From contig NZ_JQJH01000001.1 in the NCBI RefSeq assembly GCF_000745425.1, positions 124,001 to 188,000 on the forward strand: 64,000 nucleotides of DNA, given 5' to 3'. Source of the stretch: Beijerinckia mobilis (lineage in GTDB: Bacteria > Pseudomonadota > Alphaproteobacteria > Rhizobiales > Beijerinckiaceae). Below the pieces are notes generated by a model. It was given only the letters and a program-made list of their open reading frames with translations, did not search any database and was not told the origin of the DNA. A program made the position numbers and the translations under genes. Below, piece by piece: positions 56,416 to 64,000 of this stretch; within the stretch, counting starts at the first letter, position 1, and each line of letters opens with the position of its first letter.

Positions 56416-57534
56416 TTACTCAGCCGCAGGCCGGGCGGCGGCCAGGGCGAGACGCTTGCGGAAAGCTTCCGTCAGCGCCGGCAAGATTTTCGTTGCGTCC
56501 GCGACAATGCCGACATGCGCAAAATCGAAGATCGGCGCGTTCGGATCGGTATTGATGGCGACGATGAGATCAGCGCCTTCGACGCCGACGCGGTGCTGAA
56601 TGGCGCCGGAAATACCCGCCGCGATGTAAAGACGCGGACGGATCGTCTTGCCGGTCTGGCCGATCTGGCGATCGGAAGGAATCCAGCCCTTCTGGACGAG
56701 CGGCCGCGAGCCACCCCATTCCGCGCCAAGCACTTCAGCGAGGTCACGTACCAATTGATAGTTTTCGGCATTCTGCATGCCGAGACCACCGGCTACCACC
56801 ACATCGGCGTAAGGCAGGTTGGCCTTGCCGGTCGCGCTGTCGGGCAGAAAGGACAGGACCTTGGTGATGATGGACTCTTCCGGCAGGGCAACTTCATGCC
56901 GAATGATACGGCCGGTCTTGCCGGCCTGATAGACAGGCATGGGCGCAACGCGCGGACGCATGGTCGCCATCTGCGGGCGATAGTTCAACGTATAGATGGT
57001 GCAGAGCAGCGAGCCACCGAAGGTCGGGCGGGTGGCGGCGAGAGAACCATCCGCATCCACGTCGAGTTCAGTGCAATCGGCCGTCAGACCAGTGAGCAAG
57101 GTGGTAGCGACGGAGCCGGCGAGGTCACGGCCGAGATTGGTCGCGCCCATCAACAGGATTTCCGGCTGATATTTATTGACCAGCTCGGTCATCGCCGTCG
57201 TGTAAGGCTCGTTGCGATAATCGGTAAGCGCCGGGTTTTCCACAACATAGCACAGATCGGCACCGTAACCGAAGCTGTCCTTGATCGCATCTTCGGTCCC
57301 GCCCGGAGCGCCGAGAATGACCGCTGCCAGATCAACCTTCAGCTTGTCAGCGAGCTTGCGGCCTTCACCCATCAATTCCCAGGACACAGGATGAACCACA
57401 CCGCGTTCGAGTTCGATCAGAACCCAGACGTGCTTGTAGCTCTTGAGATGCTCGGGCAGTTCCTTCTTGGTATTCGCACGGCTGTTCCCAGCCGCTGGAG
57501 CCGCGGCTTTCGCTGGGGGAGCTTTTTGATTCAT
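56416..57534 (-). CDS. fixB: Electron-transfer flavoprotein alpha subunit FixB
   Basis: A 372-residue ETF alpha subunit. The C-terminal FAD-binding domain has [40 protein letters not shown] and [20 protein letters not shown], the diagnostic ETF alpha signature. The N-terminus carries an Ala/Pro-rich extension of about 30 residues ([20 protein letters not shown]) not seen in standard ETF alpha. It forms a dimer with FixA. Confidence 0.96.
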   Translation of the reverse strand: MNQKAPPAKAAAPAAGNSRANTKKELPEHLKSYKHVWVLIELERGVVHPVSWELMGEGRKLADKLKVDLAAVILGAPGGTEDAIKDSFGYGADLCYVVENPALTDYRNEPYTTAMTELVNKYQPEILLMGATNLGRDLAGSVATTLLTGLTADCTELDVDADGSLAATRPTFGGSLLCTIYTLNYRPQMATMRPRVAPMPVYQAGKTGRIIRHEVALPEESIITKVLSFLPDSATGKANLPYADVVVAGGLGMQNAENYQLVRDLAEVLGAEWGGSRPLVQKGWIPSDRQIGQTGKTIRPRLYIAAGISGAIQHRVGVEGADLIVAINTDPNAPIFDFAHVGIVADATKILPALTEAFRKRLALAAARPAAE

Positions 57535-57562
57535 AGTTCCTATCCTTCAAGCAAAAGGCGGC

Positions 57563-58417
57563 TCAAAAGCCGGCAGCCATTTTCTGGATATCCTGTTCGA
57601 GACCCGGCTGACGCTGATTGATTTCACCGATCACAGCATCCGAAATTTCAGCCGGCGTCTTGCCCTGAACCTCGATCTGGAAGGCTTTTTCGGCGCGCGG
57701 AGACGGCGCGAACACTTTCTTCACGATCGTCGGAGACCCCTTCAACCCGCAGAGCGCAAGATCCGGAATACCCGCCTCAGCCGCATTCCAGGTCACGATT
57801 TCCGAACGGGCGCCGCGCAGAGCATCTTCGATCGAGCCCCGGCGCATGTCGTTCGTGCCTTCGAGCATGGTCACGAGACAGGGCAGCTTCGTCTTGAGGA
57901 TCTGGATACCGCCTTCCGCACGCCGATGGATGACGATTTCACGCGCCGCCAGATCGAATTCGTCGATCTTTGCGACATAGGTGAGCTGCAAAAGATTCAG
58001 CCGCTTGGCAATGCCAGGCCCGACCTGGGCCGTATCGCCATCGATCGTCTGCTTGCCGCAGAAGATGATGTCCGGCTCACCCCATTCCTGCGCAACTTTC
58101 TTGATCAGATAGGACAGAGCATAGGAGGTCGCGAGCGTGTCGGAACCGGCGAAGAAACGATCCGTCAGAAGAACCGCACGATCTGCTCCATAAGTCAGGC
58201 ATTTGCGCAAGGAGGCATCGGCCATGGGCGGACCCATGGTGACCACCGTCACTTCACCGCCGAAGCGGTCCCGCAGGCGCAGCGCTTCCTCGAGCGAGAA
58301 CAGATCATAAGGATTGATGATCGTCGGCACACCCTGCCGCATAATCGTATTGGTGACGGGATGAACACGAATCTGCGCAGAATCCGGCACCTGCTTAATG
58401 CAGACGACGATATGCAT
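57563..58417 (-). CDS. fixA: Electron-transfer flavoprotein beta subunit FixA
   Basis: A 284-residue ETF beta subunit, first gene of the fix operon. The start MHIVVCIKQVPDSAQIRVHP and the segments NPYDLFSLEEALRLRDRFGG and GADRAVLLTDRFFAGSDTLA are typical. FixA holds the bifurcating flavin with FixB. A ribosome site GAGAGG precedes the ATG. A sigma-54-type promoter lies about 50 bp upstream. Confidence 0.96.
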   Translation of the reverse strand: MHIVVCIKQVPDSAQIRVHPVTNTIMRQGVPTIINPYDLFSLEEALRLRDRFGGEVTVVTMGPPMADASLRKCLTYGADRAVLLTDRFFAGSDTLATSYALSYLIKKVAQEWGEPDIIFCGKQTIDGDTAQVGPGIAKRLNLLQLTYVAKIDEFDLAAREIVIHRRAEGGIQILKTKLPCLVTMLEGTNDMRRGSIEDALRGARSEIVTWNAAEAGIPDLALCGLKGSPTIVKKVFAPSPRAEKAFQIEVQGKTPAEISDAVIGEINQRQPGLEQDIQKMAAGF

Positions 58418-58463
58418 TATGAAACCTCTCGATCATGCGTGAAATGGGATAGATCATTTTTTG

Positions 58464-58479
58464 AGCAAATTTCGGACCA
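58464..58479 (-). promoter_or_regulatory. Sigma-54 (-24/-12) promoter of fixABCX
   Basis: On the minus strand TGGTCCGAAATTTGCT matches TGGCACG-N4-TTGCW with GG and GC ten bases apart. Its -12 end lies about 47 bp before the fixA start codon. NifA with RpoN is the usual activator of fixABCX. No perfect TGT-N10-ACA site was found in the next 120 bp upstream. Confidence 0.6.
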
Positions 58480-58576
58480 TGGACATACAAGCTTGAATAA
58501 GAACGTTCTTTTCAGCTTGAGCACCTCCGTCCGAAATCTGGTTTTCAAGTGGCGAACCTTCGCCGAAAAGTAAAAA

Positions 58577-58906
58577 CTATTTCAGAAGATCGGTGAAAGG
58601 TACGATCGGCGGTGGCGCCGGCGTCTTTTCCTGCACCGCCTCCTTCAAAACCTTGAAGACACGCTCTTTCATTGGATCGGATTTCTGGAAATCCTCATAA
58701 GCTTTTTCCAGAATCTCCTTGCATTTCGTCCGAACAACGTCTTCCGACAGACCCTCGAAATCTTCTGTCGCAAGATATTGTCCCATTCTCTTCATAATGT
58801 GCATACGTACGACATTCACCTTGTTGGGATCATAGGGAACGTCCAGCACTTTGAAAAAATCTTCCGCCGACGACAGTCCTTGCAAGGTTTTCAATGTCTC
58901 GCTCAT
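58577..58906 (-). CDS. nifW: Nitrogenase-stabilising/protective protein NifW
   Basis: A 109-residue NifW protein that helps protect or mature the MoFe protein. Family features are LSSAEDFFKVLDVPYDPNKV, VVRMHIMKRMGQYL and CKEILEKAYEDFQKS. The ATG at 58906 is preferred; a GTG three codons upstream is possible. It lies 159 bp before fixA on the same strand, with the fixA promoter in the gap. Confidence 0.94.
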   Translation of the reverse strand: MSETLKTLQGLSSAEDFFKVLDVPYDPNKVNVVRMHIMKRMGQYLATEDFEGLSEDVVRTKCKEILEKAYEDFQKSDPMKERVFKVLKEAVQEKTPAPPPIVPFTDLLK

Positions 58907-59829
58907 AACCCTCACATGCCTCTCATATGTCGCGAATGTCTCATCGCTTTTCGTGAGACCATCCGAGCGCGATGCCCGGGTGTATCATGCCATGCAGCGA
59001 ACGTGCTCATTCGCATCAGGCCCCGCAAACCGCTAACCGGCAGGGAGCCAGACGCACGGATCCGTCGGGACCCGTCCTTTCAGCAAAATCGCATCGATTC
59101 CTGTCGAGCGGCTTCCGATCCGTCCCTCTCGCAAGAGGTATTTCTATAATCGGAAAAAGTGAGGGCCGCTCCAGACCAGCCATCCACACCCGAAAGCGCA
59201 AGGGCTCGATCAAATCTTATCGTCTCTCTGTGGAGCACCGGAAACGGGTTCCTAAGCTTTGCGCTTATCCCGTCCGGGGATCAGATACGTCCGGTTCCTT
59301 TGGGATCCGAGGTTTTTGCGTCATTGTCACCGTCCCAGAGGAAACTCATCAGGACGCCGCAAGCCGCTCAAACCTCGAGATTAACAGGAGCGTATTCCGA
59401 CTCGAGACATGAGAGAATTCTTAACATGGCGATCTCATGACGATCAATCGAAAAAAAGAGAATCCGCAAGTGTTGCGTTCTATTACTCCCCGTTTCCCTC
59501 ACGAAATTACGTTTTCAGACTCCGGAGGGAAAAACGCCACAACGGCTCGCGCAACTACCGACGCCCTATCGACAAGGAAAGATACCCTGATCATGAGCTA
59601 GATGTACCGTATTTCTACTTTTATAACCTTTCCAGATTACTGGAATTGCTATGATGAGTCACATCTCTACAGAGTTTTGACTGTTTCGAAATCTAACACC
59701 ACGACTAATCGAACGGACCTTCGCACATCAATAGTGTAGCCGAAGAGATCAGCGCTCATCCGCTCGGACGTACACATATGCAAATAACACATACCTGCTA
59801 TCTGCGGCGCATCAGCGCATAACGGACCA
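58907..59829. other. Gap between nifV and nifW without a recognisable gene
   Basis: About 920 bp with no convincing gene on either strand. The right half is AT-rich. The part next to nifW should carry its promoter; two partial matches to -24/-12 elements were noted but are weak. No remnant of cysE, nifS or nifZ could be read. Confidence 0.5.
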
Positions 59830-61020
59830 TCAATTGATCACAAGCGGCGTCCACATGTCGCCGGTATGAGCGCTTGCGATTTTCGCTTCCCGATAGAAAT
59901 CGAGGAGAATATTACCCGGAACGGAAGCTTTCTCCTGTTCCGCATAGAGTTTAATGCGCGCCAGGACGAATTTCGCCTCATCCGCAGACACGCTGAGGCC
60001 CTGTTGCGCAAGTGCGTTGGTTACGGCCCTCAGCCCCGAATGTTTCCCGAGAACAACGTGGTGGGAACGGCCCAGGAGCGCCGGATCAAGCGCTTGATAA
60101 CATTGCAGATCCTTCAGCAATCCATCGACATGAATTCCGGATTCATGCGTGAAGACAACTTCACCCACAATGGCCTTGGCTTCAGGAATGGACCGTCCCG
60201 CGGCACTGGTAACGACACGGGCAACGCCAGCAAGGGCGGTCAAATCAACCTCGGTTGACAACCCGTAAAGCGATTTGACGGCTACTGCGACCTCTTCGAG
60301 GGGCGCATTACCGGCACGCTCACCAAGCCCGACAACAGTGACGCTCGCATGTGTCGCCCCGGCGCGCAGCGCCGCCAAAGTATTGGCGGTGGCGAGGCCC
60401 AGATCATCATGCGCGTGAATTTCGATCTCCAGGTCGGTACCTGCTCGTAACTGCTCAACCATGGAAAACGTCATGAAAGGATCAAGAACACCCAAGGTAT
60501 CGGCAAACCGCAATCGCCGGACACCGAGCGATGCGCCCAGATCTGCCAGCTCCCCCAGGAAAGAAAGATCCGCACGCGAGGCGTCCTCGCAACCAAGCGC
60601 AACCTCAAGCCCCTTATCGCGGGCATAGGGAATGAAGCGACTGATCATATCGCGGGCATAGGCGCGATCAGCGGAAAATTTTGCTTTGAGCTGAATATCG
60701 GAAACCGGCAGAGATAAATTAATCATGCCGACGCCTGACGCGACCGCTGCGTCAATATCTTGCCGCACCATGCGACACCATGCGATAATTTTCGCAGGAA
60801 GCTTTTCCGCAACAACATCGCGGATTGCGGCAATTTCTCGCTCGCCCATCGCGGGCGTGCCCGCTTCAATTTCTGGAACGCCAGCTCCCGCGAGCGCTTT
60901 GGCGATGGCAATTTTCTCTTCCGGCGAAAAAGCAACACCGGGGGCCTGCTCGCCATCGCGCAATGTCGTATCGTTGAGAACGATCGGCTTCTTGACCGAA
61001 TCCTTAACGGAACCCGCCAT
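59830..61020 (-). CDS. nifV: Homocitrate synthase
   Basis: A 396-residue enzyme that condenses acetyl-CoA with 2-oxoglutarate to give homocitrate, the organic part of the FeMo-cofactor. The HMGL-like barrel starts VLNDTTLRDGEQAPGVAFSP, and EIEIHAHDDLGLATANTLAA contains the metal-binding histidines. VGEVVFTHESGIHVDGLLKD is typical of NifV. The start at 61020 (MAGSVKD) fits family length; the upstream frame to 61083 overlaps the nifU-like gene's region. It follows the nifU-like gene after about 90 bp. Confidence 0.95.
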   Translation of the reverse strand: MAGSVKDSVKKPIVLNDTTLRDGEQAPGVAFSPEEKIAIAKALAGAGVPEIEAGTPAMGEREIAAIRDVVAEKLPAKIIAWCRMVRQDIDAAVASGVGMINLSLPVSDIQLKAKFSADRAYARDMISRFIPYARDKGLEVALGCEDASRADLSFLGELADLGASLGVRRLRFADTLGVLDPFMTFSMVEQLRAGTDLEIEIHAHDDLGLATANTLAALRAGATHASVTVVGLGERAGNAPLEEVAVAVKSLYGLSTEVDLTALAGVARVVTSAAGRSIPEAKAIVGEVVFTHESGIHVDGLLKDLQCYQALDPALLGRSHHVVLGKHSGLRAVTNALAQQGLSVSADEAKFVLARIKLYAEQEKASVPGNILLDFYREAKIASAHTGDMWTPLVIN

Positions 61021-61108
61021 CGCAGTCACCAATTCCGCTGGGGAGCACGGTAGCGCACGTTCGCCGAGACTACTTCTCCCCACCCATTACAATCAATGCA
61101 ACCGACGA

Positions 61109-61429
61109 TCAGAGCTTGGGCAGGTTCGATCCGACCGGAATGACGCGGATCATGCGTCCCGTCGCTTCGACCAGCTTCGCCTGCACGCCATTCAAGGTCA
61201 TGGAAGAGAGCTGGCAACCGACACAAGCACCCGTCATCTTGACGAACACTTTGTCTCCCTGCACATCGATCAACTCGCAATCGCCCTTGTCGCGCTGCAG
61301 ATTCGGACGGATGCTTTCAATCGTTTCCGCGATCAATTGCCGACGCGCAGCCGCAACAGCATCGGAGACAACCTCGGCAGCGCCTTCCTCGGGAGCCGAC
61401 TCGACCACTTTTTCCGCCGGATTCAACAT
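61109..61429 (-). CDS. NifU-like C-terminal-domain iron-sulfur scaffold
   Basis: A 106-residue protein corresponding only to the NifU C-terminal (Nfu) domain. The cluster-binding pair is in MTGACVGCQLSSMTLN (C-x2-C), and RPNLQRDKGDCELIDVQGDK precedes it. Full NifU has about 300 residues with an IscU-like domain and a ferredoxin domain, which are missing here. The ATG at 61429 has AAGGAA upstream. It lies 10 bp after iscN in the same operon, so it probably delivers iron-sulfur clusters to nitrogenase parts. Confidence 0.9.
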   Translation of the reverse strand: MLNPAEKVVESAPEEGAAEVVSDAVAAARRQLIAETIESIRPNLQRDKGDCELIDVQGDKVFVKMTGACVGCQLSSMTLNGVQAKLVEATGRMIRVIPVGSNLPKL

Positions 61430-61439
61430 CACGCGTTCC

Positions 61440-61763
61440 TTAGCTAAATGATTTGCCGCAAGAGCAGGAATTTGTCGCGTTCGGATTCTCGAACACGAAA
61501 CCCGCACCTTCCAGGCTTTCGACAAAATCAATCTGCATGCCAGCCAACAGCGGCTGAGACAGCGAATCGACAAAGACTTTGACATCGTCGCCCGCGTCGA
61601 CGACCGTGTCGCCATCACGCGATTGGGAGTCGAGACCGATCTGATACTTATAGCCCGCACAACCGCCTGCTTCGGCTTTCACACGAAATCCGGCGCCATC
61701 TTTCCCAGAACGCACCAAGGCGGCTTTTACAGCGCTGAGCGCACTGTCAGTAAGGGAAATCAT
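61440..61763 (-). CDS. iscN: IscA/HesB-family iron-sulfur assembly protein (IscN)
   Basis: A 107-residue A-type carrier. The three cysteine ligands are in GGCAGYKYQI and the C-terminal SCSCGKSF. ISLTDSALSAVKAALVRSGK fits the N-terminal helix. Nif-linked members are called IscN or NifIscA. The ATG at 61763 has GGAGG seven bases upstream; a TTG two codons earlier is less likely. It is first in an operon with the nifU-like gene and nifV, under a probable sigma-54 promoter. Confidence 0.92.
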   Translation of the reverse strand: MISLTDSALSAVKAALVRSGKDGAGFRVKAEAGGCAGYKYQIGLDSQSRDGDTVVDAGDDVKVFVDSLSQPLLAGMQIDFVESLEGAGFVFENPNATNSCSCGKSFS

Positions 61764-61797
61764 CCGCAAACCTCCATCACTTATATGTCGCTAAGGA

Positions 61798-61813
61798 AGC
61801 AAACTCTATACCA
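61798..61813 (-). promoter_or_regulatory. Sigma-54 (-24/-12) promoter of iscN-nifU-nifV
   Basis: On the minus strand TGGTATAGAGTTTGCT has GG and GC ten bases apart and a perfect TTGCT -12 box. Its -12 end is about 35 bp before the iscN start, leaving room for a normal 5' leader and the GGAGG site. A NifA-type activator site lies upstream at suitable distance. Confidence 0.65.
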
Positions 61814-61858
61814 AGACATAAACTGTTGATTTCATGAATTCAACGTAAAAAGATTTAT

Positions 61859-61874
61859 TGTCATGAATCCAACA
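61859..61874. promoter_or_regulatory. NifA upstream activator sequence
   Basis: TGTCATGAATCCAACA is a perfect TGT-N10-ACA match. Its centre is about 80 bp upstream of the expected transcription start of iscN, the normal range for NifA sites. Confidence 0.6.
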
Positions 61875-62300
61875 AATCGGCAATCGCGACTTCCATACAA
61901 TCCCCGGGAATCCTTGCTTTTCGCGTCATTTTCATAAGCCGAAACAACAGCATAAAAATCACAGGATACCCAGCCGTTTGTCAATTCCGGCGGTGCAGAC
62001 ATTCCGCTGGGAGAAGAATTAGCTCATGACCGAGGCTCTAATGCATTAAAAATAGGTCTAGGCTGTTCCGAAATTGCGATCCAATGCCAAGAGGCAATGC
62101 TTCCCTCGACGCAATCTGCAACATGGAAAAAGAGCAACTTTCTTCAACAGCCGCAATGCGTTCGATTATGATCGAGTTCATGAGCATCGCGCTAGAATGC
62201 GTTGAGCGCGTAGTCCGTTAGAGCATTTCCGTAACACGGAAATGCTCTACAGGAGGCATCATCAACAGAAAGGAGGGATCACGCGGCCATCTGATCGGAC
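61875..62300. other. Gap between iscN promoter and nifQ
   Basis: About 425 bp without a gene, moderately AT-rich. It holds one dispersed palindrome at 62219-62249 and presumably the 3' end of the nifQ transcript. Nothing else was found. Confidence 0.45.
62219..62249. repeat. Dispersed palindrome, GAGCATTTCC type
   Basis: GAGCATTTCC and GGAAATGCTC are perfect 10-base arms around GTAACAC, extended by TA on both sides. It resembles the GAGCGTTTC family but with CAT/ATG in place of CGT/ACG. It lies between nifQ and iscN. Confidence 0.7.
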
Positions 62301-62954
62301 TCAGAGGAATTCGTTCGCTTCATCTTTGGCTGCGAGACGAGCAGAACGAGCATTCCGGGCGAGAACGGCTTCGCCGGAATCATCGCCATAGCAAACATTA
62401 AATTCAGAACAGGAATCGCAGGTTGGCGAGGGACACATCGTAAACCCCTCTTCTTCGCACAACGAACGATAAAGGAAACGCTTCCAACGCATGTTGCGCG
62501 TATTTTTCGACGCCAGAGAATAATAATGCTGCTCGAGGAGACGTCGCAGGTCCGACCGCTCGGCGAGACCGAGATCTTCCCAAAGATGATTATCTTTCAA
62601 GGATCGATGGGCGATAATGCCGGCAAGCCATTGGCCCACTTTATCGCCTTCGGAAACATGTCGCAGCAAGAGGCCGCGCACCATCAATTCCTCATCATCG
62701 CATTCAGGCGCCACTTCGCTTGGCCCTGCACCCTGAACCAAATGATCCAGGTGGAGATAGGCGAGCATTTCACGAAATAGCGGCTCGTCCAGACCGAAAT
62801 CAAAAAAGCGGGGCGAAACACCAGGCTCCGCCTCCACCAGAATATGCAGCACCAGCAGCCCAAGAACCTGCCTGTCGAAGCTGTCCGCGGAAGGGATATT
62901 TTCCGCAGCACTGCCAGAGGCACTCAAGACAGGTTGATCATCGGCAGCGAGCAT
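62301..62954 (-). CDS. nifQ: Nitrogen-fixation protein NifQ
   Basis: A 217-residue protein that supplies molybdenum for the FeMo-cofactor as a Mo-Fe-S cluster. The diagnostic C-x4-C-x2-C-x5-C motif is at C174, C179, C182 and C188 (CPSPTCDSCSEFNVC). NMRWKRFLYRSLCEEEGFTM precedes it as in other NifQ proteins. The ribosome site GGAGG precedes the ATG. It follows fdxB after about 115 bp, with a hairpin in the gap. Confidence 0.94.
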   Translation of the reverse strand: MLAADDQPVLSASGSAAENIPSADSFDRQVLGLLVLHILVEAEPGVSPRFFDFGLDEPLFREMLAYLHLDHLVQGAGPSEVAPECDDEELMVRGLLLRHVSEGDKVGQWLAGIIAHRSLKDNHLWEDLGLAERSDLRRLLEQHYYSLASKNTRNMRWKRFLYRSLCEEEGFTMCPSPTCDSCSEFNVCYGDDSGEAVLARNARSARLAAKDEANEFL

Positions 62955-62973
62955 TGGTTTGCCTCCACAGGAT

Positions 62974-63003
62974 CCCCTAAAATGCCCAATAGCATTTTAG
63001 GGG
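62974..63003. other. Perfect 12-bp-arm hairpin between fdxB and nifQ
   Basis: CCCCTAAAATGC and GCATTTTAGGGG pair around a 6-base loop. It lies about 20 bp upstream of the nifQ start on the minus strand and has no T-run. It could stabilise or partly terminate the fdxB transcript, tuning nifQ expression. Confidence 0.55.
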
Positions 63004-63069
63004 TCATCATGCGGCAAACCCATGCGCGAACGTCGGGTTCGCCTCCAATCAATAAGGCTCGGAGGCCGA

Positions 63070-63381
63070 TTAGACTCCAAGAGCCTCGGCTTCACTCGCC
63101 TTCGTATGGGTCTGGCAATCCTTCGGGCAAACACGCGCGCAGGCGCCGCAGCCGATGCAAGCACCAATGTCGTTCATCGCCATGACCTTGCGATCGAAAT
63201 CGTCATCGTCCTCGTCTTCGAGCTCGACAATGTCACCGTCTTCATTGACACCCTTGAGGGTCATGACATCGCGACCACAGACTTTATAACAACGGCCGCA
63301 GCCGATGCAGGTCTCCGGATCGATAGCGGTCAGGAATTCCGGCTCCCACATGCGGCCGTCGCGCGTATTCTTCGCTTCCAT
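63070..63381 (-). CDS. fdxB: Nif-specific ferredoxin III (2x[4Fe-4S])
   Basis: A 103-residue ferredoxin with two cluster motifs: CIGCGRCYKVCGRDV and CIGCGACARVCPKDC. Between them is an acidic insert (VELEDEDDDDFDRKVMAMND). This arrangement is that of FdxB/ferredoxin III proteins found only with nif genes, probably electron donors in cofactor or nitrogenase reactions. It follows the small CCE_0567-type gene after 28 bp. Confidence 0.94.
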   Translation of the reverse strand: MEAKNTRDGRMWEPEFLTAIDPETCIGCGRCYKVCGRDVMTLKGVNEDGDIVELEDEDDDDFDRKVMAMNDIGACIGCGACARVCPKDCQTHTKASEAEALGV

Positions 63382-63408
63382 TGGAATAATCCTCTTGGCT
63401 GCAATTTC

Positions 63409-63609
63409 CTAAGCGGCCGAAATATTGCTCAATTCAGCGCGCTTGCTTTCAAGTATTTCAAACGCTTCATGGGCACGCTGCGCAACGCCTAGAATCTGCT
63501 GCCAATTAATGGGGAGTTCTTCCGACAAATCATGCAGATCCATTTTCGCCTGCATGGCTTTCGCAGAAAGCTTCTTGATTTCGGCCTTCAATTCGTCAAC
63601 ATCACTCAC
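63409..63609 (-). CDS. CCE_0567-family (DUF683) nif-associated protein
   Basis: A 66-residue helical hairpin protein of the family that sits beside nifX and fdxB. Sequence features are VDELKAEIKKLSAKAMQAKM and ELPINWQQILGVAQRAHEAF. A cyanobacterial relative binds metal ions, but the role is unknown. The GTG at 63609 is preferred because AAGGGG lies eight bases upstream and the length fits; a TTG at 63636 would add nine residues. Confidence 0.88.
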   Translation of the reverse strand: MSDVDELKAEIKKLSAKAMQAKMDLHDLSEELPINWQQILGVAQRAHEAFEILESKRAELSNISAA

Positions 63610-63636
63610 CTTGAGCGCCCCTTTGTTTCGAACCAA

Positions 63637-64000
63637 TCAATATTTTGCGACTTCCGGGAATTTCTCGATCATGGCGACACCCGCGGCGACTGCCTTGGCG
63701 CCTTCATCCGCGAGCTTGTTGAGGCTGTCGTAGCCATAACGATGCACATCGCGCAGCATCTTATTAACGACGATCAGACGGCCCGCCATCAGAATGATAC
63801 GGCCGAAACCTTCATGCGACATCTTGATCATCGGCGAAACCATGCAACCGGTTTCACGCTCAATCGTCAGACCAATCGCATTGTAGAACAGCTCAAGCCG
63901 CCAGATTGTCTCCGGATCGGGATCACCGACGAGCGGGATTTCCTTGCGCTTCTGCTTATCGACGATATAGGGCTCGATCAGGTCGTAATCGGTTTTGCCT
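63637..64000 (-). CDS. NifX-associated nitrogen-fixation protein (DUF269), N-terminus beyond window
   Basis: Minus-strand frame entering from the right edge, 121 codons to the TAA-type stop at 63637. It reads [40 protein letters not shown], then [20 protein letters not shown] and [20 protein letters not shown]. These are the hallmarks of the DUF269 proteins encoded next to nifX. The missing N-terminus should be about 30 residues. The role is unknown but strictly nif-linked. It starts the visible nif block, and nifX/nifN/nifE would be expected beyond the edge. Confidence 0.93.
   Translation of the reverse strand, partial: GKTDYDLIEPYIVDKQKRKEIPLVGDPDPETIWRLELFYNAIGLTIERETGCMVSPMIKMSHEGFGRIILMAGRLIVVNKMLRDVHRYGYDSLNKLADEGAKAVAAGVAMIEKFPEVAKY

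Noticed and set aside
55370-56599. Plus-strand open frame of 409 codons opposite fixC
   Set aside because: Shadow of fixC; no ribosome site, no recognisable domain, arginine-rich.
58993-59008. GAGCACG-N4-CTGCA on the minus strand before nifW
   Set aside because: The invariant GG of the -24 box is AG, so it is unlikely to be used by sigma-54.
59025-59039. Possible -24/-12 element upstream of nifW
   Set aside because: GG-N10-GC spacing is present but flanking bases fit poorly and no TGT-N10-ACA site was found upstream.
62083-62100. TGGCATTGGATCGCA on the minus strand upstream of iscN
   Set aside because: GG and GC are nine rather than ten bases apart; the element at 61798-61813 is a better fit and closer to the gene.

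Overview
The window looks like chromosomal DNA of a nitrogen-fixing alphaproteobacterium of the Hyphomicrobiales (Rhizobiales), most likely Beijerinckiaceae or a close relative. This is inferred from gene content and order: a nif/fix block in rhizobial style (NifX-associated proteins, fdxB, nifQ, iscN, nifU-like, nifV, nifW, fixABCX), an Irr-type Fur regulator, hsp20-DUF1150, map-radC, ubiE-ubiB-coaBC-dut, and def-fmt-truA. No rRNA, tRNA or CRISPR array was found.

Layout. 1-4.1 kb: a tetratricopeptide-repeat protein running off the left edge and a proton-type P-ATPase, both on the minus strand. 4.4-6.1 kb: an intact sugar C-methyltransferase flanked by relics of an RmlC-like epimerase (upstream) and of a nucleotide-sugar epimerase (downstream), i.e. 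the remains of a deoxysugar cluster. 6.3-8.7 kb: a small lipoprotein and an outer-membrane porin. 9.0-19.3 kb: a complete catabolic module for 3-phenylpropionate/cinnamate-type compounds. Minus-strand genes hcaE-hcaF-hcaC-hcaB-mhpB-hcaD-mhpF-mhpE and plus-strand hcaR-mhpC-mhpD together would convert the aromatic acid to succinate (or fumarate), pyruvate and acetyl-CoA. 19.3-24.0 kb: a scarred region with IS21 and IS256 relics, an arylsulfatase, an HsdR relic and unassigned decayed sequence.

24-54 kb is mostly housekeeping: guaA, a FkbM methyltransferase, map-radC, a MobA-like/XdhC molybdo-enzyme accessory set, ubiE, ubiB, coaBC, dut, an Rrf2 regulator, a TonB-dependent receptor, hsp20, a 2-hydroxyacid dehydrogenase, several DUF proteins, truA-fmt-def, a receiver-domain protein and gpmA. 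Short dispersed palindromes with GAGCGTTTC/GAAACGCTC arms recur in the gaps.

53.5-64 kb: irr with a candidate iron box, then the nitrogen-fixation block on the minus strand: NifX-associated protein (cut by the right edge), a CCE_0567-type protein, fdxB, nifQ, iscN, a nifU-like gene, nifV, nifW and fixABCX. Candidate sigma-54 promoters lie upstream of iscN (with a perfect NifA-type TGT-N10-ACA site) and upstream of fixA. A strong terminator hairpin closes the fix operon.

No clearly new multi-gene system was found. The most unusual items are a TonB-family protein whose proline/lysine repeats follow rather than precede the TonB domain, a convergent hydrolase with a lysine-rich tail, a perfect inverted repeat spanning the hcaR start codon, a 210-bp element with terminal inverted repeats, and the decayed genes around the methyltransferase.
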